The notes beneath the pieces are model-generated. The model did not search any database. It was not told the DNA's origin and saw only the letters and a list, made by a program, of their open reading frames with translations. 58,485 nucleotides of DNA, taken from positions 1-58,485 of the forward strand of contig NZ_MUZA01000039.1 of assembly GCF_021442385.1 (NCBI RefSeq), written 5' to 3'. Each line of letters starts with the position of its first letter. Position 1 is the first letter of the stretch. A program made the position numbers and the translations under genes. This document shows positions 42,073 to 50,107 of this stretch, one piece after another. This DNA is from Micromonospora sp. MH99. Its GTDB lineage: Bacteria > Actinomycetota > Actinomycetes > Mycobacteriales > Micromonosporaceae.

Positions 42073-42909
42073 TCACGACTTGCCCGCAATCCACAGGCTA
42101 GCGAACACGAGCGCCACAATGCCAACCAGGAAGATCGCCAGGCCCTCGGTGGACGGCCCGTACCGACCGAGGTTGAACCCGCCCGGGTCCTGGTCGGTCT
42201 TCAGCGTCTCCTGGATGTAGGCGATGATGTCGGCCTTCTGCTCCGGCGTGATCTGGTTGTCGCCGAACACCGGCATGTTCTGCGGGCCGCTCAGCATCGC
42301 CGCGTAGATCTGCCGGTCGGTGGCCGGGTGCAGGCTCGGGGCGAACTTGCCCGACGAGAGCGCGCCACCGCCACCGCCGAAGGCGTGGCACTGCGAGCAG
42401 TTGATCCGGAACAGCTCACCGCCGGCCGCGACGTTGCCGCCGTCGCGGAGGTCGTCGCCCTCGGGGACGACCGGGCCGCCACCCAGCTCCTGGATGTACT
42501 GGGCCAGCTGACGGGTCTGCTCGTCGGTGAAGACCGGCGGCTTGCGGTGCGCCTGGGCCTCCTGGCGGGCCAGCGGCATGCGGCCCGAGCTGACCTGGAA
42601 CTCGACCGAGGCCGCGCCGACGCCGATCAGGCTCGGCCCGCGGCCCTCGACGCCTTGGGCGTTGCGTCCGTGGCAGGTCACACAGCTCACGTCGAACAGC
42701 GCCTTGCCCTCGGCTGCGGCGCCGGTCAGCGGCGGGTTGTCCTGCGCCTGCGCACCGGGGGCGAAGACGGTGTAGGCGCCGCCGGCGAGCATCAGCGCCG
42801 CGATCAGCCGGACCGCGGCGCCCAGCCGGCGGCGGCCCCTGCTGCGCACGGCGGGCCGCCCGCGCAAGCGCGCGAGCAGACCGCGTCGGCGGTCGTTGTC
42901 AGAAGTCAT
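42073..42909 (-). CDS. qcrC: Cytochrome bc1 complex di-haem cytochrome c subunit
   Basis: A 278-residue membrane-anchored cytochrome. Two CxxCH sites (SCVTCHGRN and NCSQCHAFGG) hold two c-type haems in two similar domains. A hydrophobic signal-anchor lies near residue 35 and a C-terminal helix (IFLVGIVALVFASLWIAG) anchors it. This cc subunit links the bc1 complex directly to aa3 oxidase, making a soluble cytochrome c unnecessary. The product starts MTSDNDRRRGLLARL. It lies 72 bases after ctaE. Confidence 0.96.
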   Translation of the reverse strand: MTSDNDRRRGLLARLRGRPAVRSRGRRRLGAAVRLIAALMLAGGAYTVFAPGAQAQDNPPLTGAAAEGKALFDVSCVTCHGRNAQGVEGRGPSLIGVGAASVEFQVSSGRMPLARQEAQAHRKPPVFTDEQTRQLAQYIQELGGGPVVPEGDDLRDGGNVAAGGELFRINCSQCHAFGGGGGALSSGKFAPSLHPATDRQIYAAMLSGPQNMPVFGDNQITPEQKADIIAYIQETLKTDQDPGGFNLGRYGPSTEGLAIFLVGIVALVFASLWIAGKS

Positions 42910-42981
42910 GAGCTGTGTCCTTAACCGGTTGGACCTTGTCTCAGGGGACGGAGCAGCGGCGCGGTTCGTGACGCGCCAAGA

Positions 42982-43581
42982 TCACTGAAGCCAGTAGATC
43001 ATGGCGTACAGGCCGATCCACACGACGTCGACGAAGTGCCAGTAGTACGACACGACGATCGCCGAGGTCGCCTGCGCCGGGGTGAACCGGCCCATGGTCG
43101 TGCGGACCATGAAGATGATGAAGGCGATCAGACCGCCGGTCACGTGCAGGCCGTGGAAGCCGGTCGTCAGGTAGAACATCGAGCCGTAACCGTCGACGTT
43201 GAGCTTGACGCCGTCCTCCACCAGGTGGCGGTACTCGTTCACCTGGCCGAGCACGAAGATCAGGCCCATCACGAAGGTGACGGTGAACCAGCGGCGCAGC
43301 GCGTGCACGTCACCCTTCTCCGCCGCGAAGACGCCGAGCTGGCAGGTCACCGAGGACAGCACGAGGATCACCGTGAAGGTGGTCGCGTACGGGATGTTCA
43401 GCGACTCGGTGTGCTTCTCCCACTGCTCCGGCGCTGCCGCACGGATCGAGAAGTACATCGCGAAGAGCGCCGCGAAGAACATGAGTTCGCTGGAGAGCCA
43501 CACGATCGTCCCGACGCTGACCATGTTGGGTCGCGTCAGAGAGTGGATCCGGCTCTTGTCAATGGCTGGGGCCGCAGTCAC
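42982..43581 (-). CDS. ctaE: Cytochrome c oxidase subunit III
   Basis: A 199-residue membrane protein with five helices (for example TIVWLSSELMFFAALFAMYF, GLHVTGGLIAFIIFMV, HFVDVVWIGLYAMIYWL). It lacks the first two helices of the seven-helix mitochondrial form, as usual in actinobacteria. FHGLHV and YYWHFVDVVW are conserved. It supports subunit I of aa3 oxidase. No good ribosome site precedes the GTG; AATAAT lies six bases before it, so the message may be leaderless and the first gene of the ctaE-qcrCAB operon. Confidence 0.95.
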   Translation of the reverse strand: MTAAPAIDKSRIHSLTRPNMVSVGTIVWLSSELMFFAALFAMYFSIRAAAPEQWEKHTESLNIPYATTFTVILVLSSVTCQLGVFAAEKGDVHALRRWFTVTFVMGLIFVLGQVNEYRHLVEDGVKLNVDGYGSMFYLTTGFHGLHVTGGLIAFIIFMVRTTMGRFTPAQATSAIVVSYYWHFVDVVWIGLYAMIYWLQ

Positions 43582-43593
43582 GCCGTCATTATT
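43582..43593 (-). promoter_or_regulatory. Possible leaderless -10 before ctaE
   Basis: AATAAT followed by six bases and GTG on the minus strand. It is AT-rich against a GC-rich background. It faces the CtaG-like promoter about 90 bases away, so the two are divergent. Confidence 0.4.
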
Positions 43594-43676
43594 GCCCCTG
43601 ACCGGGGCCGGCGATCAGCGGGGTGGCAAACCTGCGCCTTCCGTGGCCCGGGCGTCAGGGTCCGGTTCGCCTGGCC

Positions 43677-43689
43677 TAGCCTGAAAAGC
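43677..43689 (+). promoter_or_regulatory. Leaderless -10 motif before the CtaG-like gene
   Basis: TAGCCT followed by seven bases and the GTG start. No ribosome site is present. Confidence 0.5.
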
Positions 43690-44679
43690 GTGCTGCACGT
43701 CGATCTGATCCTCGCCGCCACCTCGGCCGTCCCGGCCGATGTGCTCGCGGCCACTCCGGCCGGCCCGTCGGTGCTCGCCGCCGGGGCCGAGGCGACCCCG
43801 CCGCCGTTCACCGTCGGCGCGGTGCTCACCGAGACCCGGCTGGACAGCTGGCTGGCCCTGGGCCTGGTGCTCGCCGCCGGCCTCTACCTCTACGGGGTGC
43901 ACCGGCTGCGCCTCCGCGGGGACCGCTGGCCGATCGCCCGTACGGCGTTCTTCCTCGGCCCCGGCCTCGGCGGTATCGCGCTGGTCACGGTCAGCGGGCT
44001 GCACGCCTACGACACCGCGCTGCTGTCGGTGCACATGGTCCAGCACATGGTGCTCTCCATGGTGTCGCCGATCTTCCTGGCGCTGGGCGCACCGATGACG
44101 CTCGCCCTACGGACCCTGCCCGTCGGGCCGCGCAAGCGCCTCCTGGCGATCGTGCACAGCCGCGTCGCCCGGGTCTACAGCTTCCCGCTGGTGGCGTTCG
44201 CCATCTTCGTGGTCAACCCGTTCGCGCTGTACTTCAGCGACCTGTACCGCTTCACCCTGGAACACGCCTGGGCGCACGAGCTGGTGCACGCGCACTTCAT
44301 CATGACCGGCTGCGTGTTCTTCTGGCCGCTGCTCGGCCTCGACCCGCTCCCGGGCCGCTGGCCGTACCCGGCGCGGGCCCTGCTGATGCTGCTCTCCGTG
44401 CCCTTCCACACCGTGCTCGGGCTCACCATCATGCAGAGCACCACGCTCTTCGGCGGCGACTGGTACCCGTCGCTCAACCTGAGCTGGGCCGACCCCAAGG
44501 CCGACCAGGTGGTCGCCGGGGGCATCCTCTGGGCCGGCGGTGAGTTCGTCAGTGTGACCATGCTCGCGGTGCTGGTCGTGCAGTGGGTGAAGCAGTCCGA
44601 ACGGGAGGCCCGCCGGGTGGACCGCGAGCTGGACCGCCAGGAGGCCCGCGAGCGCGCCGCCGACGCCGCGACGACCTGA
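43690..44679 (+). CDS. Cytochrome c oxidase assembly protein (caa3_CtaG family)
   Basis: A 329-residue membrane protein with about seven helices. The metal-like His motifs SVHMVQHMVLSMVSP and ELVHAHFIMTGC, and LSVPFHTVLGLTIMQSTTLFGGDWYP, are the family signatures. It is thought to help copper insertion into cytochrome oxidase. It is divergent from ctaE and beside the bc1/aa3 genes, which fits the role. The frame continues upstream without a start; the chosen GTG sits seven bases after a TAGCCT motif. The C-terminal 30 residues are charged and cytosolic. Confidence 0.9.
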   Translation: MLHVDLILAATSAVPADVLAATPAGPSVLAAGAEATPPPFTVGAVLTETRLDSWLALGLVLAAGLYLYGVHRLRLRGDRWPIARTAFFLGPGLGGIALVTVSGLHAYDTALLSVHMVQHMVLSMVSPIFLALGAPMTLALRTLPVGPRKRLLAIVHSRVARVYSFPLVAFAIFVVNPFALYFSDLYRFTLEHAWAHELVHAHFIMTGCVFFWPLLGLDPLPGRWPYPARALLMLLSVPFHTVLGLTIMQSTTLFGGDWYPSLNLSWADPKADQVVAGGILWAGGEFVSVTMLAVLVVQWVKQSEREARRVDRELDRQEARERAADAATT

Positions 44680-44784
44680 GCTGCGCAGACGGTACGCCAG
44701 CGGCCGAGCGTCGGGCGGGATGTCGACTACGTCACGTCGACCGGTACGATCGGCGGGCAGCTACGAGGTGGGAGCCTGTCAGCC

Positions 44785-45180
44785 ATGAGCGATCGTCTGT
44801 GCACCGTCCTGCTCTACAGCGACGACCCGCAGGTCCGTGACCGGATGCGGCTCGCTGTCGGCACCCGGCCCGCCCCCGGGCTGCAGATCGAGTTCGTCGA
44901 CGCGTCGACGTACGCCGAGACCATCCGGCTGGTCGACGACTACGAGATCGACCTGCTGGTGCTCGACGGTGAGGCGAGCCCCGGCGGCGGCATCGGCATC
45001 GCCCGCCAGATCAAGGACGATCGGGACGACGCCCCTCCCACCTGCCTGGTGATCGCCCGCGCCGCGGACCGATGGCTCGCCGCGTACGCCGAGGTCGACG
45101 CGACGCTGGTGCACCCGCTCGACCCGGTGACCACCGGCAGCACGGTGGCCGAGCTGCTGCGGACGCACGCACCCGCCTGA
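44785..45180 (+). CDS. Atypical receiver-domain protein
   Basis: A 131-residue single-domain protein with the receiver fold. An acidic pair (LLYSDDPQV) and a phospho-acceptor-like Asp (LLVLDGEASPGGG) are present, but the conserved Thr/Ser position is Ala-like (CLVIARAAD) and the switch Lys is His (LVHPLDP). There is no output domain. Phosphorylation, if any, would work unusually. It may be a pseudo-receiver interacting with a partner. GGTGGGAG precedes the ATG. It sits between the CtaG-like gene and trpD, all in the same direction. Confidence 0.75.
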   Translation: MSDRLCTVLLYSDDPQVRDRMRLAVGTRPAPGLQIEFVDASTYAETIRLVDDYEIDLLVLDGEASPGGGIGIARQIKDDRDDAPPTCLVIARAADRWLAAYAEVDATLVHPLDPVTTGSTVAELLRTHAPA

Positions 45181-45269
45181 CGTCCCCCGCTCTCCGGCAC
45201 CGACACGGCGCCGGACCAGCCGGCGCCGATTCCAGCCCACCCGCACTTCGTACGCTCGGGAGGCCCGCA

Positions 45270-46334
45270 ATGGGCGATCGGACCTGGCCGCACCTGCTCA
45301 ACTCGCTGCTGCGCGGCGAGGAGCTGTCCACCGCCGACACCGCCTGGGCCATGGGCGAGATCATGGCCGGCTCGGCGGGCGCCGCGCAGGTCGCCGGCTT
45401 CGCCGTGGCGCTGCGGGCCAAGGGCGAGACCTCGGCCGAACTGGCCGGCCTGGTGGAGACCATGCTGAGCCGGGCCGTCCCGGTCGACCTGCCCGACGAC
45501 CTGCGGTCGACCGCTCTGGACGTGGTGGGCACCGGCGGTGACCTCGCCCACACGGTCAACATCTCCACCATGGCCGCCCTGGTCGTGGCGGGCGCCGGTG
45601 TCCGGGTGGTCAAGCACGGCAACCGGGCGGCGTCCTCCTCCTGCGGCACCGCCGACCTGCTGGAGTTCCTCGGCGTCCCGCTGGACCTCGACCCGGACGC
45701 CATCGTGCGCTGCGTCACCGAGGCCGGGATCGGGTTCTGCTTCGCCGCCCGGTTCCACCCGGGAATGCGGCACACCGGGCCGGTCCGCCGGGAGCTGGGC
45801 GTCCCCACCGTGTTCAACTTCCTCGGCCCGCTCACCAACCCGGCCCGCCCGCGCGCCGGCGCCGTCGGCTGCTTCGACGCACGGATGGCGTCGGTGATGG
45901 CCGGCGTGTTCGCCGCCCGGGGTGACTCGGTGCTGGTGATGCGCGGCGAGGACGGGCTGGACGAGTTCACCACTGCCGCGCCGACCCGGGTGTGGGCGGC
46001 ACAGGGCGGCACCGTACGCGAGGCTGTGCTGGACGCGACCGACCTGGGGGTACCCCGGTCCACCCTCGGTGACCTGCGCGGCGGTGACGCCGCGTACAAC
46101 GCCGGCGTGGCCCGTCGCCTGCTGGCCGGTGAGACCGGCCCGGTCCGCGACGCGGTGCTGGTCAACGCGGCGGCGGCGCTCGCGACCCAGGGTCCGCTGG
46201 ACGGCGACCTGACCGAGGCGCTGCGCGCCGGCCTGGACCGCGCCGCCGAGTCGATCGACTCGGGCGCGGCGGCGGCCACCCTGGACCGCTGGATCGAGAC
46301 CGCCACGACCGCCGAGGCGGCCACCACCGCCTGA
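45270..46334 (+). CDS. trpD: Anthranilate phosphoribosyltransferase
   Basis: A 354-residue enzyme of tryptophan synthesis that attaches phosphoribose to anthranilate. The PRPP-binding VGTGGDLAHTVNIST, the KHGNRAASS loop, and the metal and anthranilate motifs (FNFLGPLTNPA, VMRGEDGLDEFTT) are intact. The ATG has GGGAGG eight bases ahead, so the longer frame is shadow. A single trpD set apart from other trp genes and next to the respiratory genes matches M. tuberculosis Rv2192c. It ends at a palindromic hairpin. Confidence 0.96.
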   Translation: MGDRTWPHLLNSLLRGEELSTADTAWAMGEIMAGSAGAAQVAGFAVALRAKGETSAELAGLVETMLSRAVPVDLPDDLRSTALDVVGTGGDLAHTVNISTMAALVVAGAGVRVVKHGNRAASSSCGTADLLEFLGVPLDLDPDAIVRCVTEAGIGFCFAARFHPGMRHTGPVRRELGVPTVFNFLGPLTNPARPRAGAVGCFDARMASVMAGVFAARGDSVLVMRGEDGLDEFTTAAPTRVWAAQGGTVREAVLDATDLGVPRSTLGDLRGGDAAYNAGVARRLLAGETGPVRDAVLVNAAAALATQGPLDGDLTEALRAGLDRAAESIDSGAAAATLDRWIETATTAEAATTA

Positions 46335-46339
46335 TCCGC

Positions 46340-46365
46340 CGCCCGGGACGCGCGCGTCCCGGGCG
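46340..46365 (+). terminator. Terminator-like 26-bp perfect palindrome after trpD
   Basis: CGCCCGGGACGCG and CGCGTCCCGGGCG form a perfect palindrome starting six bases after the trpD stop; as RNA it would fold with a small GC loop. Confidence 0.75.
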
Positions 46366-46574
46366 ATCCAACCGGGGTTCCTGGACAGGTGTCCGGCCGA
46401 ACGCGGGGCGGCCCACGTCCGGGTGGCGTTGGTGCCCGGCGGACGGTGCGCGGACGGCCGGCGCGGAGATTTGTCGGACCCGCGTGGGAAACTACAGGCG
46501 AGTAGTTCTCCGCTTCCGATGTGCGTCGCTGTCGCATTTCGGCTGCGGCTCGCCTGGAGTGAGAGGAGACGCCC

Positions 46575-46781
46575 GTGTCGCACCGCGATCTCTACTGCGA
46601 CGTCTGCGAGGGCGTGGCACCGTTCGAGGCGCCGCCCTGCGCCGACGGCCACGGCAGCGACTGTCCCGAGCTGATCTGCACCGGTTGCGGCGCGGCCGTG
46701 GTGATCGCCACGTTCGCCGCCCCCGTCACCCGGCTGGCCGACCGTCGCCGTCGCCAGCCCACCCGGCGCCGCGCCGCCTGA
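46575..46781 (+). CDS. Small zinc-ribbon hypothetical protein
   Basis: A 68-residue basic protein with three Cys pairs (YCDVCEG, PPCADGHGSDC, CTGCGAAV), the outer CxxC knuckles fitting a zinc ribbon. It is followed by a hydrophobic strand (VVIATFAAPV) and an Arg-rich tail that could touch nucleic acid. AGGAG lies seven bases before the GTG. No enzyme family is recognised. It converges on ctaF with a strong hairpin between. Confidence 0.75.
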   Translation: MSHRDLYCDVCEGVAPFEAPPCADGHGSDCPELICTGCGAAVVIATFAAPVTRLADRRRRQPTRRRAA

Positions 46782-46860
46782 CCCGCGCCGCCCCGACCGG
46801 CCCCGCAACGCCGGTGGGCCGCCACCCCCACGGCGCCGACGCGGCCGCATCCGGATGCGC

Positions 46861-46907
46861 CACGACGAAGGCCCGCTCCCCCGAGGAGGGTGCGGGCCTT
46901 CGTGGCG
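46861..46907. terminator. Bidirectional terminator hairpin
   Basis: ACGAAGGCCCGC pairs with GCGGGCCTTCGT, extended by CCC/GGG inside. It lies between the zinc-ribbon gene and the convergent ctaF. Confidence 0.85.
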
Positions 46908-46941
46908 GTACGGGGTCGGTCGCGCCGGGCGACCGGGTGGA

Positions 46942-47367
46942 TCAGTGCTCGGCGGTGCGCCGGGTGCCGGTGTAGTACTCGAACAGCAGGCCACAGGCGG
47001 CGAAGACGACCGCCACCAGGCCGGCGCCGATCAGCCAGAACTGCCAGAACACCATGCCCAGCGCGGCGATCGCGGCGGCCAGCGCCAGACCGAACGGCCA
47101 GTAGCTGCCCGGGCTGAAGAAGCCGACCTCACCCGCGCCATCGGCGATCTCGGCGTCCGGCCGGTCCTCCGGACGCAGATCGATACGGCGGGAGACGAAC
47201 CAGAAGAAGCCACCGCACATCGAGCAGAGCAGGAACGACAGCAGCAGGGCGACGGTGCCCACCCACTCGATGTTGCCGGACTCACCGTGGGTCCAGGCGC
47301 CGTAGAGGATGGTCGCGCCGAAGAGGAACCCGGCGATGATCAGGAAGATACGCCACTCGGTCTTCAT
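46942..47367 (-). CDS. ctaF: Cytochrome c oxidase subunit IV (actinobacterial)
   Basis: A 141-residue membrane subunit of aa3 oxidase. It has four hydrophobic helices (IFLIIAGFLFGATILYGAW, TVALLLSFLLCSMCGGFFWFV, PFGLALAAAIAALGMVFWQF, IGAGLVAVVFAACGLLF), the arrangement of the actinobacterial subunit. A short charged linker joins them. It follows ctaC by nine bases with GAGG before the ATG, so they form an operon. Confidence 0.93.
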   Translation of the reverse strand: MKTEWRIFLIIAGFLFGATILYGAWTHGESGNIEWVGTVALLLSFLLCSMCGGFFWFVSRRIDLRPEDRPDAEIADGAGEVGFFSPGSYWPFGLALAAAIAALGMVFWQFWLIGAGLVAVVFAACGLLFEYYTGTRRTAEH

Positions 47368-47376
47368 GCGGCTGCC

Positions 47377-48348
47377 TCAGCTTCCCGTGCCGGCCGGAGC
47401 GTCGTCCGGGTTGAAGTTGCTCTGCGTCCGTCGGGTGTCGAACGGCTGCGTGGTCTCCGCGTACGGCTGCTCGCCGATCGCGGCCAGCGCGTCCTGAGTC
47501 GACTTGCCGCTCTGCTTCGCCGCGAGGAACTGGTCGTACTTCTCCGGCGAGACCACCCGCAGTTCGAAGTTCATGAACGCGTGGTAGCTGCCGCACAGCT
47601 CGGCGCAGCGGCCGACGTACGCGCCCTCGGCGTCCAGGCTGGAGACCTCGAAGACGTTGCGGATCTTGCCCGGCATGACGTCCCGCTTGAACAGCAGCTC
47701 CGGCACCCAGAAGGAGTGGATGACGTCGCGGCTGGTCTCCTCGAACCGGATGGACCGGTTGGTCGGCAGCACGAGCACCGGGATGACCTCACTGGTGCCG
47801 AGCGTCGACGCGGTGGTCTTGGCTTCCGTGCCCTGACCGTCGCGGTAGTTGAACTGCCAGTTCCACTTGAAGGCGACGACCTCGACCGTGACGTCCGGGT
47901 TCTTCGACAACTTGTCGACGTCGGTCTGCACGATCGCCGTGTAGTAGAAGAGCACGGAGACGATCAGGATCGGCGCGATGGTGTAGAGGAACTCCATCGG
48001 CAGGTTGTAGCGCGTCTGCACCGGCAGCGCGTTGCCGCGCTTGCGGTAGCGCACGACACACCAGAAGATCAGGCCCCACACGAAGACGCCGACCGCGAGC
48101 GCGGCGACGCAGGAGGCGATCCACAGGTCGTACATCCGGTGCGACTCGGCCGAGATGCCGCCCTGCGGCCAACCGAAGCCGTCGAACGTCTGGCCCACGT
48201 CACAGCCCGTGAGCAGAACCAGCAGTGCCACGCCCCCGAGACCGAGCCCGGCCAACCGACCAGCACCGCGTCCCCGGCGTCCACCGACCCCTGGGGCAGC
48301 ACCGTGCCGTACGGCCGACGGCCGTACCTCCGAACTCCTTGCGACCAC
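47377..48348 (-). CDS. ctaC: Cytochrome c oxidase subunit II (lipoprotein)
   Basis: A 323-residue membrane protein of aa3 oxidase carrying the CuA centre that accepts electrons from the cytochrome cc subunit. A basic N-terminus precedes a lipobox (VLLTGC), then two membrane helices (ASCVAALAVGVFVWGLIFW and FLYTIAPILIVSVLFYY). The CuA loop GRCAELCGSYHAFMNF gives Cys, Glu, Cys, His and Met ligands, with an earlier His in VIHSFWVPE. AGGA precedes the GTG start. A 19-base palindrome lies in codons 8-14. It leads the ctaC-ctaF operon; ctaD is elsewhere. Confidence 0.95.
   Translation of the reverse strand: MVARSSEVRPSAVRHGAAPGVGGRRGRGAGRLAGLGLGGVALLVLLTGCDVGQTFDGFGWPQGGISAESHRMYDLWIASCVAALAVGVFVWGLIFWCVVRYRKRGNALPVQTRYNLPMEFLYTIAPILIVSVLFYYTAIVQTDVDKLSKNPDVTVEVVAFKWNWQFNYRDGQGTEAKTTASTLGTSEVIPVLVLPTNRSIRFEETSRDVIHSFWVPELLFKRDVMPGKIRNVFEVSSLDAEGAYVGRCAELCGSYHAFMNFELRVVSPEKYDQFLAAKQSGKSTQDALAAIGEQPYAETTQPFDTRRTQSNFNPDDAPAGTGS
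48309..48327. promoter_or_regulatory. 19-base palindrome inside the start of ctaC
   Basis: GTACGGCCG-A-CGGCCGTAC, symmetrical about 48318, falls in early ctaC codons. It could be an operator or an RNA hairpin affecting translation. Confidence 0.35.
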
Positions 48349-48504
48349 CTGGTCCTGCCTCCCTAGCGCGCCGCGGTGCGTCTTTCCTGCGCACCGGCGG
48401 CAAAGGCGTCACCGACGGTCGCAGATTACTCGACCATGACGGACTCGGCCGTGGTGGGGTCACTGTCCGCCCCCATCGGGGGGATCCTGGGCATAACGTC
48501 GCGA

Positions 48505-48518
48505 TAGCGTACTGATCC
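48505..48518 (+). promoter_or_regulatory. Leaderless -10 motif before the cysteine desulfurase
   Basis: TAGCGT followed by eight bases and the GTG start, with no ribosome site. Confidence 0.45.
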
Positions 48519-49670
48519 GTGAGCGCCTCTTCGGTCTACCTGGACGCGGCGACCGCCGCGCCCCTGCATCCGGTCGCCAGGCAGGCGCTGCTGGCCGCCC
48601 TGGAGGACGGCTGGGCCGACCCGGGGAAGCTCTACAGCCAGGCACGCCGCGCGCGGCAACTGCTCGACGCCGCCCGCGAGGCGGCCGCGCAGACGCTCGG
48701 CGTCCGCGCCGACGAGCTGTCCTTCACCAGCAGCGGTACGACCGCAGCCCACGGCGCGGTGCTCGGTGGCCTGGCGGGACGGCACCGGGCCGGGGCGACC
48801 CTGGTGCACTCCGCGATCGAACACTCCGCAGTCCTGCACGCCGCCGAGCGGCACGTCGCGGCCGGCGGCGTCGCCCACGCGGTGCCCGTCGACCGGGTGG
48901 GTCGGCTGGATCTGGCCGAGTGGTCGACGGCCGTCCGGGCGCCCGGCGTCGCACTGGCCGCGCTGATCACCGCCAGTCACGAGGTGGGCACCGTGCAGCC
49001 GGTCGCCGAGGCGGCGGCCGTCAGCGCCGACGTCGGGGTGCCGCTCTACGTCGACGCGGCCCAGTCGGTCGGGCGGGTGCCCCTGCCGGCCGGCTGGTCC
49101 ATGCTCAGCGCCAGCGCCCACAAGTGGGGCGGGCCACCCGGGGTGGGGCTGCTGGCGGTCCGCAAGGGCACCCGCTGGGAGTCGCCCTGGCCGGCCGACG
49201 AGCGCGAGGGTGGGCGTACCCCAGGGGTGGTGAACCTGCCCGCGGTGGTGGCGGCGGCGGCGAGCCTGCGCGCGGCGGCGGCCGACGCGGCGGCCGAGGA
49301 GGCCCGGCTGGCGCCGCTGGTGGACCGGATCCGGGCGCGGGTGGCGGCCGAGGTGCCCGACGTCGAGGTGGTCGGCGACCCGGTCCTGCGCCTGCCGCAC
49401 CTGGTGACGTTCTCCTGCCTGTACGTCGACGGCGAGACGCTGCTGCACGCGCTGGACCGGCGGGGGTTCGCGGTGTCGTCCGGCTCGTCCTGCACGTCGT
49501 CCACCCTGCGGCCGTCGCACGTGCTGGAGGCGATGGGAGTGCTCTCGCACGGCAACGTCCGGGTCAGCCTGCACCGGGACACGACCGAATCCGACGTCGA
49601 GCGGTTCCTCGCCGAACTGCCCGGGATCGTCGCCGGGCTGCGCGCCGACGCCGGGGTGGTGGGGCTGTGA
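48519..49670 (+). CDS. Cysteine desulfurase (NifS/IscS-like)
   Basis: A 383-residue PLP enzyme that takes sulfur from cysteine. It begins SASSVYLDAATAAPLHPVA, has the PLP Lys in SASAHKWGGPPG, a His in ASHEVGT, and the persulfide Cys in SSGSSCTSSTL near residue 325, with NVRVSLHRDTTESD at the end. It should load sulfur onto partners. The next gene encodes TusA with a four-base overlap, so sulfur transfer from this enzyme to TusA is likely. It is divergent from ctaC and starts without a ribosome site behind a -10 motif. Confidence 0.93.
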   Translation: MSASSVYLDAATAAPLHPVARQALLAALEDGWADPGKLYSQARRARQLLDAAREAAAQTLGVRADELSFTSSGTTAAHGAVLGGLAGRHRAGATLVHSAIEHSAVLHAAERHVAAGGVAHAVPVDRVGRLDLAEWSTAVRAPGVALAALITASHEVGTVQPVAEAAAVSADVGVPLYVDAAQSVGRVPLPAGWSMLSASAHKWGGPPGVGLLAVRKGTRWESPWPADEREGGRTPGVVNLPAVVAAAASLRAAAADAAAEEARLAPLVDRIRARVAAEVPDVEVVGDPVLRLPHLVTFSCLYVDGETLLHALDRRGFAVSSGSSCTSSTLRPSHVLEAMGVLSHGNVRVSLHRDTTESDVERFLAELPGIVAGLRADAGVVGL

Positions 49671-49900
49671 CGATGCCGGACGAGGTGCTGGACTGCCGGG
49701 GCCAGCGCTGCCCGCTGCCGGTGATTGCGGCGGCCCGCCGGATGCCGCAGGTGCCGGTCGGCACGGTGGTGCGGGTACTCGCCGACGACCCGGCCGCGGC
49801 GGTGGACATTCCCGCCTGGTGCCGGATGCGCGGCCAGGAGTTCCTCGGCGCGGTGACCGGCCCGGACGGCCCCGCCTACGACATCCGCCGCACCCACTAA
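49667..49900 (+). CDS. TusA-family sulfurtransferase
   Basis: A 77-residue sulfur-relay protein. The CPxP motif RCPLPVI (Cys15) is the persulfide carrier; the fold ends with the beta-strand DDPAAAVDIPAWC, as usual. GTG overlaps the desulfurase stop (GTGA); an ATG two codons later (49673) is an alternative. It probably accepts sulfur from the adjacent desulfurase for tRNA thiolation, molybdopterin or Fe-S work; the target is not shown. Confidence 0.9.
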   Translation: MTMPDEVLDCRGQRCPLPVIAAARRMPQVPVGTVVRVLADDPAAAVDIPAWCRMRGQEFLGAVTGPDGPAYDIRRTH

Positions 49901-49904
49901 CCCC

Positions 49905-49995
49905 ACCCACACCCCGCCCCGCCCCGGCCCCGCGATCCCGGCCCGGCCCGGCCCGGCCCCGGCGATCCCGGCCCCCGCGCCCCGGCCACCCCACT
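49905..49995. repeat. Low-complexity CCCGG-rich run
   Basis: Irregular tandem CCCGG units (for example GGCCCGGCCC repeats) with few A or T. It lies between TusA and the 74-bp palindrome and encodes nothing clear. Confidence 0.7.
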
Positions 49996-50000
49996 CCGGC

Positions 50001-50074
50001 GTCGATCATGGAGTTGTGGTGGGCGAAAAGTCACCTTCTGCGGCCTTTGTCCCCACCACAACTCCATGATCAAC
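50001..50074. repeat. 74-bp palindromic element
   Basis: Arms GATCATGGAGTTGTGGTGGG (50004-50023) and CCCACCACAACTCCATGATC (50052-50071) are perfect 20-base inverted repeats, extending to 23 with one mismatch (GTC/GTT). The interior AAAAG and CCTTT also partly pair. It lies between the TusA and adoK genes, both ending here. I believe similar elements are dispersed in related actinobacteria, but that cannot be checked here. Confidence 0.85.
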
Positions 50075-50107
50075 ACGGCAGGGGCGGGCGGGAGGGTGGG
50101 GCGGGGG

